From Leguminivora glycinivorella (taxonomy: Eukaryota; Arthropoda; Insecta; Lepidoptera; Tortricidae), in assembly GCF_023078275.1 (NCBI RefSeq), contig NC_062990.1, forward strand, positions 6,587,549-6,651,548: a DNA stretch of 64,000 bases. Direction: 5' to 3'. The translations under genes were made by a program, and so were the position numbers. Numbering within the stretch: position 1 is the first letter of the stretch; every line of letters begins with the position of its first letter. The notes beneath the pieces were generated by a model, which had not been told where the DNA came from, did not search any database, and saw nothing but the letters and a program-made list of their open reading frames with translations. Positions 9,485 to 19,620 of the stretch are shown here, in pieces.

Positions 9485-9942
9485 AACAAAATGTTGACGT
9501 ATTAATTTCCCTTGATGCGATAAATGTTAGTTTGATATTTATTAATATAAAAATAAAACAATTACAGTCAAGGGTACTACTTACAATTTAAAAATAAAAA
9601 TTCTAATAACTGAATAAATTAAATATTACAAATAAAATTAGGACGAAGCTACTCACTAAATCCACTCCTAGGCGGCCCGACGACGAGAGGGCCCGTTGCA
9701 TCACGCTCGCCGCGTTGAACCGTGACAACCTTTGCAACAGAAACAACCCGGAGCGGGGGTCGTGGGCTCGTTCAGGCTCCCAATTTCCTAATAAAGGCTT
9801 TGGCCTCTGCGCACCAACAGCCGTTTTTTGGACGGTAAATTTAAACACTGTACTACCACTACTACATAATGGCCCTTTAACTTTTAGATAAAGGCACATA
9901 GAGTCTCACTTTACGCACTTCCTTTGGTCGTGTTTTAATTGA
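9485..9942. other. Unrecognised sequence with a 98-codon minus frame
   Basis: The minus frame 9899-9603 has no family resemblance that I recognise and is probably fortuitous. The GC-rich core at 9665-9835 contrasts with its AT-rich surroundings and may be a fragment of something transferred or retrotransposed. Confidence 0.3.
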
Positions 9943-9944
9943 TA

Positions 9945-10168
9945 AGCTAACCACAAAATTAAAATTTTGAAAAAACCCCCGACCGCGACATAGTGGACCG
10001 ATTTTCATAAAACATGGCTAAGAACACTCCCGACTAACTCAGCTTTCAAACAAAAAAAACTAAATCGAAATCGGTTCATCTGTTCGGGAGCTACGATGCC
10101 ACAGACAGACACACACACAGACAGACTCATCAAACTTATAACACCCCGACGTTTTTGCGTTGGGTGTT
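9945..10168 (-). repeat. GTCT-core interspersed repeat (Helentron/DINE-like), copy 1
   Basis: Minus orientation relative to the copy at 32972. The family has a fixed left block ('aaccacaaaattaaaatttt'), a variable (GTCT)n microsatellite, and a right end with a CCCCG(T/A)CG hairpin around 'tttttgcg'. The layout of block, microsatellite core and terminal hairpin resembles DINE/Helentron-type elements, but the family assignment is inference. Other copies: 17593, 17881, 32972, 43632, 44119, 44345 and 44716. Confidence 0.6.
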
Positions 10169-10930
10169 AAATAAATTAATAGTTTAAAAAACACTATAAA
10201 ACACGCTTTTATAAATGCACGTAAAAGCCAAAAATAAATTATGGATCGTTCAAGTTGTCTCTATTTGTGAGCTGAAGTTTAAAAACTATGTGCTTTTAAT
10301 TATAATATTTGATTGTAAAAGCGTGGGGCGCTGGAACAGGAAAGACTTTTTGTATAACTTGCTGATAAATCAAATTATGCTATGTTACGGGAAGGAGGTT
10401 ACACAGATTGACGCGCTAACTGGAGTTGCAGCATGACTAGTAGGTTCTACATTAAACAGTCAAATCAATTAAAAGTCAGTGTTCAAAGTAGGTACCAGTT
10501 TGTCGAACTCAGACAAAATATGCGCTAGTAGCGAGGAGAGTCGACAGTCACCGACACTTAGAACGCCGCTTTTTTCCGCTAATCAAAGTACAAAAGGGGA
10601 AAGTGTCTACAGTGACAGGATGCAGAGTTCTTGTTCGTGGACGAGATATCTTTGGTTCTCTTTGGTAACCCTTAGGCGGCATATGTAAACGTTATGTTCT
10701 TATGCAACTTCATTCGCCAGGAAGTTCGGATTAGTATTTGTTTACAAGAAAGTCTTTCCTGTTCCAGCGCCCCACGCTTTTACAATCAAATATTATAATT
10801 AAAAGCACATAGTTTTTAAACTTCAGCTCACAAATAGAGACAACTTGAACGATCCATAATTTATTTTTGGCTTTTACGTGCATTTATAAAAGCGTGTTTT
10901 ATAGTGTTTTTTAAACTATTAATTTATTTT
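10169..10930. mobile_element. Foldback cassette A, outer end of composite unit 1
   Basis: Arms of about 180 bp (10169-10349 and 10751-10930), starting AAATAAATTAATAGTTT, are inverted copies of each other. The 400-bp loop contains a 73-codon frame (10215-10436) that also appears in the other copies but resembles no known protein. The same cassette is at 24234-25190 (copy B, with an extra MITE) and 31590-36685 (copy C, split by a hAT element). It always has the same junction to the Helitron-like flank, so it is part of the composite unit and not an independent hop each time. Confidence 0.75.
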
Positions 10931-11289
10931 ATACTTTTTAGTCATTAATAATGAAATACTTTTAACATTTATACATAAATTTATTTCAAGTAGGCGGATT
11001 TTACATGCCATTTGTGGCTTAACGTGTACTTATTGCTAATTGCTACTTAATAATAACTAGCGGCTACCTTCTTATTACGGTATTATCATAAAAATGTTTA
11101 TACCTATCCGTAATCCGTAAAAGATAGACAATATAGACATGTGCCATCGCGGACTTTTTGAAGACATTAGAGAGACATACTTTCGTCATACATTGTTTTG
11201 AAGCTCTCAGCTAGTGGGATTTTGTTTGACTCGATTAGAAAATATTGTCACATTTCAACTAATTCAAACAAAATTTTAGTATTTCTTTT
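10931..11289 (-). mobile_element. Helitron 3' end flanking array 1
   Basis: On the minus strand, 11285-11057 matches the 3' half of the complete Helitron at 32214-32594 ('gattttgtttgactcgattagaaaatatt', 'ccatcgcggactttttg') and ends GGTAGCCGCTAG at 11057, the CTRR-type terminus, followed by T. The match breaks exactly where the satellite begins. 10931-11050 beyond CTAG is shared by all composite copies and contains a LINE-tail-like 'gcctacttgaaataaattt' (minus strand). Confidence 0.65.
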
Positions 11290-14200
11290 TTGCCGAGCCC
11301 CCCTTTATTTGCTCTTAAGGGTCACAGGAAAACCATTACCCAACGTATTTTAAATACAACGTTGATCTTTCTTTTATGCGGGGGGCTTCGCCCTCCGAGC
11401 CCCCGTTTGTTTGCTCTTAAAGGTCACAAGAAAACGCTAACCCAACTTATTTTAAATACTACGTTAATCTTTATTTTAAGCGGGGGGCTTCGCCCCCCGA
11501 GCCCCCCTTTTCGTTACTCTTAAGGGTCACACGAAAACCCTAAACCAACTTATTTTAAATACAACGTTGATCTTTCTTTCATGCGGGGGGCTTCGCCCCC
11601 CGAGCCCCCCTTTGTTTGCTCTTAAAGGTCACAAGAAAACGCTATCCCAACTTATTCTAAATACTACGTTGATCTTTCTTTTATTCGGGGGCTTCGCCCC
11701 CGAGCCCCCCTTTGTTTGCTCTGAAAGGTCACAAGAAAACGCCAACCCAACTTATTTAAAATACAACGTTAATCTTTCTTTTATGCGGGGGGCTTCGCCC
11801 CCCGAGCCTTCCTTTGTTTGCTCTTAAAGGTCACAAGAAAACGCTAACCCAACTTATTTTAAATACAACGTTGATCTTTCTTTTATGCGGGGGGCTTCGC
11901 CCCCCGAGCCCCCCTTTGTTTGCTCTTAAAGGTCACAAGAAAACGCTAACCCAACTTATTTTAAATACAACGTTGATCTTTCTTTTATGCGGGGCCTTCG
12001 CCCCCCGAGCCCCCCTTTGTTTGCTCTTAAAGGTCACAAGAAAACGCTAACCCAACTTATTCTAAATACTACGTTGATCTTTCTTTCATGCGGGGGGCTT
12101 CGCCCCCCGAGCCCCCCTTTTCGTTACTCTTAAGGGTCACAAGAAAACCCTAACCCAACTTATTTTAAATACTACGTTGATCTTTCTTTTATGCGGGGGC
12201 TTCGCCCCCGAGCCCCCTTTTCGTTACTCTCAAGGGTCACAAGAAAACCCTAAACCAACTTGTTTTAAATACAACGTTGATCTTTCTTTCATGCGGGGGG
12301 CTTCGCCCCCGAGCCCCCCTTTTTTTGCTCTTAAAGGTTTCAAGAAAACGCTAACCCAACTTATTTTAAATACTACGTTTATCTTTCTTTTATGTGGGGG
12401 CTTCGCCCCCGAGCCCCCCTTTGTTTGCTCTTAAAGGTCACAAGAAAACGCCAACCCACCTTATTTAAAATACTACGTTAATCTTTCTTTTATGCGGGGG
12501 GCTTCGCCCCCCGAGCCCCCCTTTGTTTGCTCTTAAAGGTCACAAGAAAACGCTATCCCAACTTATTCTAAATACTACGTTGATTTATCTTTTATTCGGG
12601 GGCTTCGCCCCCCGAGCCCCCCTTTGTTTGCTCTTAAAGGTCACAAGAAAACGCTAACCCAACTTATCTTAAATACAACGTTGATCTTTCTTTCATGCGA
12701 GGGGCTTCGTTCCCCGAGCCTTCCTTTGTTTGCTCTTAAAGGTCACAAGAAAACGCTTACCCAAATTATTCTAAATACTACGTTGATCTTTCTTTCATGA
12801 GGGGGGCTTCGCCCCCCGAGCCCCCCTTTTCGTTACTCTTAAGGGTCACAAGAAAACCCTAACCCAACTTATTTTAAATACTACGTTGATCTTTCTTTTA
12901 TGCGGGGCCTTCGCCCCCCGAGCCCCCCTTTGTTTGCTCTTAAAGGTCACAAGAAAACGCTAACCCAACTTATTCTAAATACTACGTTGATCTTTCTTTC
13001 ATGCGGGGGGCTTCGCCCCCCGAGCCCCCCTTTTCGTTACTCTTAAGGGTCACAAGAAAACCCTAACCCAACTTGTTTTAAATACAACGTTGATCTTTCT
13101 TTCATGCGGGGGGCTTCGCCCCCCGAGCCCCTCTTTGTTTGCTCTTAAAGGTCACAAGAAAACGCTAACCCAACTTATTTTAAATACAACGTTGATCTTT
13201 CTTTTATGCGGGGCCTTCGCCCCCCGAGCCCCCCTTTGTTTGCTCTTAAAGGTCACAAGAAAACGCTAACCCAACTTATTCTAAATACTACGTTGATCTT
13301 TCTTTCATGCGGGGCTTCGCCCCCCGAGCCCCCCTTTTCGTTACTCTTAAGGGTCACAAGAAAACCCTAACCCAACTTATTTTAAATACTACGTTGATCT
13401 TTCTTTCATGAGGGGGGCTTCGCCCCCCGAGCCCCCCTTTTCGTTACTCTTAAGGGTCACAAGAAAACCCTAACCCAACTTATTTTAAATACTACGTTGA
13501 TCTTTCTTTTATGCGGGGGGCTTCGCCCCCCGAGCCCCCCTTTTCGTTACTCTCAAGGGTCACAAGAAAACCCTAAACCAACTTGTTTTAAATACAACGT
13601 TGATCTTTCTTTCATGCGGGGGGCTTCGCCCCCCGAGCCCCCCTTTTTTTGCTCTTAAAGGTTACAAGAAAACGCTAACCCAACTTATTTTAAATACTAC
13701 GTTTATCTTTCTTTTATGTGGGGGGCTTCGCCCCCCGAGCCCCCCTTTGTTTGCTCTTAAAGGTCACAAGAAAACGCCAACCCACCTTATTTAAAATACT
13801 ACGTTAATCTTTCTTTTATGCGGGGGGCTTCGCCCCCCCGAGCCCCCTTTGTTTGCTCTGAAAGGTCACAAGAAAACGCCAACCCAACTTATTTAAAATA
13901 CTACGTTAATCTTTCTTTTATGCGGGGGGCTTCGCCCCCCGAGCCTTCCTTTGTTTGCTCTTAAAGGTCACAAGAAAACGCTAACCCAACTTATTTTAAA
14001 TACAACGTTGATCTTTCTTTTATGCGGGGGGCTTCGCCCTCGAGCCCCCCTTTGTTTGCTCTTAAAGGTCACAAGAAAACGCTAACCCAACTTATCTTAA
14101 ATACAACGTTGATCTTTCTTTCATGCGAGGGGCTTCGTTCCCCGAGCCTTCCTTTGTTTGCTCTTAAAGGTCACAAGAAAACGCTAACCCAAATTATTCT

Positions 14201-16488
14201 AAATACTACGTTGATCTTTCTTTCATGAGGGGGGCTTCGCCCCCTGAGCCCCCCTTTTCGTTACTCTTAAGGGTCACAAGAAAACCCTAACCCAACTTAT
14301 TTTAAATACTACGTTGATCTTTCTTTTATGCGGGGCCTTCGCCCCCCGAGCCCCCCTTTGTTTGCTCTTAAAGGTCACAAGAAAACGCTAACCCAACTTA
14401 TTCTAAATACTACGTTGATCTTTCTTTCATGCGGGGGGCTTCGCCCCCCGAGCCCCCCTTTTCGTTACTCTTAAGGGTCACAAGAAAACCCTAACCCAAC
14501 TTGTTTTAAATACAACGTTGATCTTTCTTTCATGCGGGGGGCTTCGCCCCCCGAGCCCCTCTTTGTTTGCTCTTAAAGGTCACAAGAAAACGCTAACCCA
14601 ACTTATTTTAAATACAACGTTGATCTTTCTTTCATGCGGGAGGCTTCGCCCCCCGAGCCCCCCTTTGTTTGCTCTTAAAGGTCACAAGAAAACGCTGACC
14701 CACTTTAGCTTAAATACAACGTTGATCTTTCTTTTATGCGGGGGGCTTCGCCCTCCGAGCCCCCCTTTGTTTGCTCTTAAAGGTCACAAGAAAACGCTAA
14801 CCCAACTTATTTTAAATACTACGTTAATCTTTATTTTATGCGGGGGGCTTCGCCCCCCGAGCCCCCCTTTTCGTTACTCTTAAGGGTAACAAGAAAACCC
14901 TAACCCAACTTATTTTAAATACAACGTTTATCTTTCTTTTATGCGGGGGGCTTCGCCCCCCGAGCCCCCCTTTGTTTGCTCTTAAAGGTCACAAGAAAAC
15001 GCTAACCCAACTTATCTTAAATACTACGATGATCTTTCTTTTATGCGAGGGGGGCTTCGCCCCCCAAGCCCCCCTTTTCGTTACTCTTAAGGATCACAAG
15101 AAAACCCTAACCCAACTTATTTTAAATACTACGTTGATCTTTTTTTTATGCGGGGGGCTTCGCCCCCCGAGCCCCCCTTTTCGTTACTCTTAACGGTCAC
15201 ACGAAAACCCTAAACCAACTTATTTTAAATACAACGTTGATCTTTCTTTCATGCGGGGGCTTCGCCCCCCGAGTCCCCCTTTGTTTGCTCTTAAAGGTCA
15301 CAAGAAAACGCTAACCCAACTTATTTTAAATACAACGTTGATCTTTCTTTTATGCGGGGCCTTCGCCCCCCGAGCCCCCCTTTGTTTGCTCTTAAAGGTC
15401 ACAAGAAAACGCTAACCCAACTTTTTCTAAATACTACGTTGATCTTTCTTTCATGCGGGGGGCTTCGCCCCCCGAGCCCCCCTTTTCGTTACTCTTAAGG
15501 GTCACAAGAAAACCCTAACCCAACTTATTTTAAATACTACGTTGATCTTTCTTTTATGCGGGGGGCTTCGCCCCCCGAGCCCCCCTTTTCGTTGCTCTCA
15601 AGGGTCACAAGAAAACCCTAAACCAACTTGTTTTAAATACAACGTTGATCTTTCTTTCATACGGGGGGCTTCGCCCCCCGAGCCCCCCTTTGTTTGCTCT
15701 TAAAGGTTACAAGAAAACGCTAACCCAACTTATTTTAAATACTACATTTATCTTTCTTTTATGCGGGGGGCTTCGCCCCCCGAGCCCCCCTTTGTTTGCT
15801 CTTAAAGGTCACAAGAAAACGCTATCCCAACTTATTCTAAATACTACGTTGATCTTTCTTTTATTCGGGGGCTTCGCCCCCCGAGCCCCTCTTTGTTTGC
15901 TCTGAAAGGTCACAAGAAAACGCCAACCCAACTTATTTAAAATACTACGTTAATCTTTCTTTTATGCGGGGGGCTTCGCCCCCCGAGCCCCCCTTTGTTT
16001 GCTCTTATAGGTCACAAGAAAACGCTAACCCAACTTATCTTAAATACTACGTTAATCTTTCTTTTATGCGGGGGGCTTCGCCCCCCGAGACCCCCTTTGT
16101 TTGCTCTTAAAGGTCACAAGAAAACGCTAACCCAACTTATCTTAAATACTACGTTGATCTTTCTTTCATGCGGGGGGCTTCGCCCCCCGAGCCCCCTTTT
16201 GTTTGCTCTTAAAGGTCACAAGAAAACGCTAATCCAACTTATCTTAAATACTACGTTGATCTTTCTTTTATGCGGGGGCTTCGCCCCCGAGCCCCCTTTT
16301 TGTTTGCTCTTAAAGGTCACAAGAAAACGCTAACCCAACTTATTTTAAATACTACGTTAATCTTTCTTTTATGCGGGGGGCTTCGCCCCCCGAGCTCCCC
16401 TTTGTTTGCTCTGAAAGGTCACAAGAAAACGCTAACCCAACTTATTTTAAATACTACGTTGATCTTTCTTTCATGCTTCCCCCCTCGA
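11290..16488 (+). repeat. 102-bp satellite array 1 (about 51 units)
   Basis: Head-to-tail units of mostly 102 bp (range about 98-103). Each unit has a hairpin GGGGGGCTTCGCCCCCC followed by GAGCCCCCC, a 'gtttgctcttaaaggtcac' part and a 'ttaaatac(a/t)acgttgatc' part. Two unit classes alternate: 'tttgtttgctcttaaaggtc...cgctaac' and 'ttttcgttactcttaagggtc...ccctaac'. Because 102 is divisible by three, one frame stays open over several units and repeats a 34-residue block. That is a consequence of unit length and is not evidence of a gene. The opposite strand of each hairpin carries GCGAAGC. Distinctive variants recur 1,428 bp apart (14 units). Confidence 0.9.
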
Positions 16489-17175
16489 GCCCCCCACCCC
16501 TTTTTTCTGTTCTTATCTTCCGGCACCATCATCAGGCCTTGAAACCTAATCGTAGTCATAGTTCATTACAAGACTTTTCTAAGAAGCCCAAAAACAGCTA
16601 TGATACGATGTTCCATCATGTAGTTCCAGTTCATATCTTCCGGCTCCATCATCAGACCTTGAAACCTAATCGTAGTCAAAGTTCATTACAAGACTTTTCT
16701 AAGAAGCCCAAAAACAGCTATGATACGATGTTCCATCATGTAGTTCCAGTTCATATCTTCTGGCTCCATCATCAGACCTTGAAACCTAATCGTAGTCAAA
16801 GTTCATTACAAGACTTTTCTAAGAAACCCAAAAACAGCTATGATACGATGTTCCATCATGTAGTTCCAGTTCATATCTTTCGGCTTCATCATCAGACCTT
16901 GAAACCTAATTGTAGTCAAAGTTCATTACAAGACTTTTCTAAGAAACCCAAAAACGGCTATGATACGATGTTCCATCATGTAGTTCCAGTTCATATCTTC
17001 CGACTCCATCATCAGATCAGCTCAACAGTACCATATTATTGTATTGTCATCGGAACTACATATAGCTGCCAATTTTCATTACGCTACGACTCCTGGAAGA
17101 TGGTTAAATTAGCTTCCTTAGATTCCATTACATACATAGTTACATACACGACGACCTAATAAAAGCGTGTTAAAA
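16489..17175 (+). repeat. 120-bp satellite array 1 with unit terminus
   Basis: Four full 120-bp units plus partial ones ('ttccggctccatcatcag', 'gatacgatgttccatcatg') follow the 102-bp array, then about 150 bp of unique sequence ending 'taataaaagcgtgttaaaaa' at 17175. A frame stays open from the last 102-bp units through all 120-bp units to TAA at 17157-17159 (16371-17159, 262 codons), with a 40-residue repeat ending in a unique tail (...YTTT). The same frame and tail are open in the two other composite copies. Whether it is translated is unknown. Confidence 0.85.
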
Positions 17176-17592
17176 ACGTCGTATAATACACGTGCGAAGA
17201 TTGAATTGAGCGAGCGAAGAGAACTACGTTTGTATGGAGAATTGATTGTCTCATATTATTCTCCTAAGTTTAGGTCCAATGCGTAAGCAAACACGTGGAA
17301 GATAAGTTTGGGACTGTATTTTGATATTTAACCCTTATCAAGGCAGAAAATTAGCGTCGGACCATGCTGACTTTGCACGGAATTAAATTGGTGATGCGTT
17401 CACGTGTCCATTATTTAAGGGCGTCCACTAATCTGCTTACATTTTAGGATGCACGGAGGTTTACAAAGTAATAAAGAAATATAGAAAATCCTTACGAGAA
17501 TTGAGTAGACCCTACAGCTTAAGAAGGCTTGTCTTATGAGTAGCTCCTCAGGAAATTATGTGTATATAAAATATACAAATACTATTATAGAA
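17176..17592. other. Spacer between the palindrome arms, part 1
   Basis: Begins with a fragment of the 'cgtcgta(c/t)(a/g)atacacgtgcga' foldback family (compare 42408). The rest has no recognised gene or repeat. Confidence 0.4.
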
Positions 17593-17766
17593 TAACCTAA
17601 CCACAAAATTAAAATTTTGAAAAAACCCCCGACCGCGACATAGTGGACCGATTTTCATGAAACATGGCTAAGAACACTCCCGACTAACTCAGCTTTCAAA
17701 CAAAAAAAACTAAATCGAAATCGGTTCACCCGTTCGGGAGCTACGGTGCCACAGACAGACACACAC

Positions 17767-17797
<31 letters not shown>

Positions 17798-18055
17798 CGT
17801 CAAACTTATAACACCCCGTCGTTTTTGCGTCGGGGGTTAAAAAGGGCCACAACAAGCTATGTTGGCAAGCGAACGTCAAATAACCTAACCACAAAATTAA
17901 AATTTTGAAAAAAACCCCCGACCGCGACATAGTGGACCGATTTTCATGAAACATGGCTAAGAACACTCCCGACTAACTCAGCTTTCAAACAAAAAAAACT
18001 AAATCGAAATCGGTTCACCCGTTCGGGAGCTACGGTGCCACAGACAGACACACAC

Positions 18056-18102
<47 letters not shown>

Positions 18103-18186
18103 CGTCAAACTTATAACACCCCGTCGTTTTTGCGTCGGGGGTTAAAAAGGGCCACAACAAGCTATGTTGGCAAGCGAACGTCAAAA
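17593..18186 (-). repeat. Tandemly duplicated GTCT-core repeat
   Basis: Two GTCT-family elements plus a shared 40-bp flank ('gggccacaacaagctatgtt') lie head to tail with period 288 bp (17593 and 17881). The second copy is longer only in its (CAGA)n microsatellite. The shared flank shows this is one element duplicated in place, not two insertions. Confidence 0.75.
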
Positions 18187-18828
18187 AACTGTGTTATTGC
18201 AGTAAGATGTTGCTGTCTCATCAACTAAACTACAATTTAATCCATATCCCACATACTACTTTTAGGTACTACATCCACGGGAGGTAAAGGGGTGATGAAA
18301 TTCTTAAACCTTCACCACACGGGGTCAAAACTATAACTGCAAACATCAAAATACTGCTAAGTCATAAAGATAGTACAATAGCCAATTCAAATGCAGATTA
18401 TGACGTCTTTCGACCCTTGGAGGGTAAAGGGCCCTGATAAGAGTACTGATAACGTTTTACGTTGTGACAAACGGCTTGTACGCCAATTCTGACAAAAAAA
18501 TTAATGTATAAACTCTTTATTGTACAAAACACAAATATGAGACAGGATTGAAGTATACAGGCGAACTTACCCCTTTAAGGGATTGCTTCCAGCTAACTTT
18601 TGAGTAGGTGAAATGTGATGAAGAATGGTAGACAAATATAGCACTTAGTCAACAGACTATAGGAAAGCCACTCGGTCATTCGGTTACAGTGGCAAGGGTC
18701 GACATTTTCAAGTACCTATATGACACAATTACCGAAGGCTCGTGGCGCCCCCTGCCGTCTCTGAGGTAGAACAGATGCCTTCATTCTCTATAGATCCAAC
18801 CCGTAGATCCGATTTGGATGTAATGAGA
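18187..18828. other. Spacer between the palindrome arms, part 2
   Basis: Contains a repeat scrap at about 18660-18750 shared with 3920-4000. Otherwise unrecognised. No long open frame. Confidence 0.4.
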
Positions 18829-19620
18829 ATTTTTAACACGCTTTTATTAGGTCGTCGTGTATGTAACTATGTATGTAATGGAATCTAAGGAAGCTAATTT
18901 AACCATCTTCCAGGAGTCGTAGCGTAATGAAAATTGGCAGCTATATGTAGTTCCGATGACAATACAATAATATGGTACTGTTGAGCTGATCTGATAATGG
19001 AGTCGGAAGATATGAACTGGAACTACATGATGGAACATCGTATCATAGCCGTTTTTGGGTTTCTTAGAAAAGTCTTGTAATGAACTTTGACTACAATTAG
19101 GTTTCAAGGTCTGATGATGAAGCCGAAAGATATGAACTGGAACTACATGATGGAACATCGTATCATAGCTGTTTTTGGGTTTCTTAGAAAAGTCTTGTAA
19201 TGAACTTTGACTACGATTAGGTTCCAAGGTCTGATGATGGAGCCGGAAGATATCAACTGGAACTACATGATGGAACATCGTATCATAGCTGTTTTTGGGC
19301 TTCTTAGAAAAGTCTTGTAATGAACTTTGACTACGATTAGTTTTCAAGGTCTGATGATGAAGCCGAAAGATATGAACTGGAACTACATGATGGAACATCG
19401 TATCATAGCTGTTTTTGGGCTTCTTAGAAAAGTCTTGTAATGAACTTTGACTACGATTAGGTTTCAAGGTCTGATGATGGAGCCGGAAGATATGAACTGG
19501 AACTACATGATGGAACATCGTATCATAGCTGTTTTTGGGCTTCTTAGAAAAGTCTTGTAATGAACTATGACTACGATTAGGTTTCAAGGCCTGATGATGG
19601 TGCCGGAAGATAAGAACAGA
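18829..19620 (-). repeat. Composite unit 2: terminus and 120-bp satellite array
   Basis: Inverted relative to the first copy. It starts TTTTTAACACGCTTTTATTA, then the unique tail, then five full 120-bp units. The minus frame 19854-18847 (335 codons) stays open through two 102-bp units, all the 120-bp units and the unique tail, with the same C-terminal residues as the first copy. Units differ by both silent (ttc/ttt, ctc/ctt, cgg/cga, aag/aaa) and replacement changes. Confidence 0.85.

Noticed and set aside
9603..9899. 98-codon minus frame as a gene
   Set aside because: No recognisable motif, with a low-complexity hydrophobic C-terminus. Base composition alone could explain it.
11814..12050. 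Open frames inside the 102-bp arrays as a protein family
   Set aside because: They start at arbitrary ATGs and break wherever a unit has a non-triplet length change. They follow from unit length.
11290..16488. Tandem direct repeats as a CRISPR array
   Set aside because: Units are contiguous and similar over their full 102 bp. There are no unique spacers of constant length and no cas genes, and the surroundings are eukaryotic.
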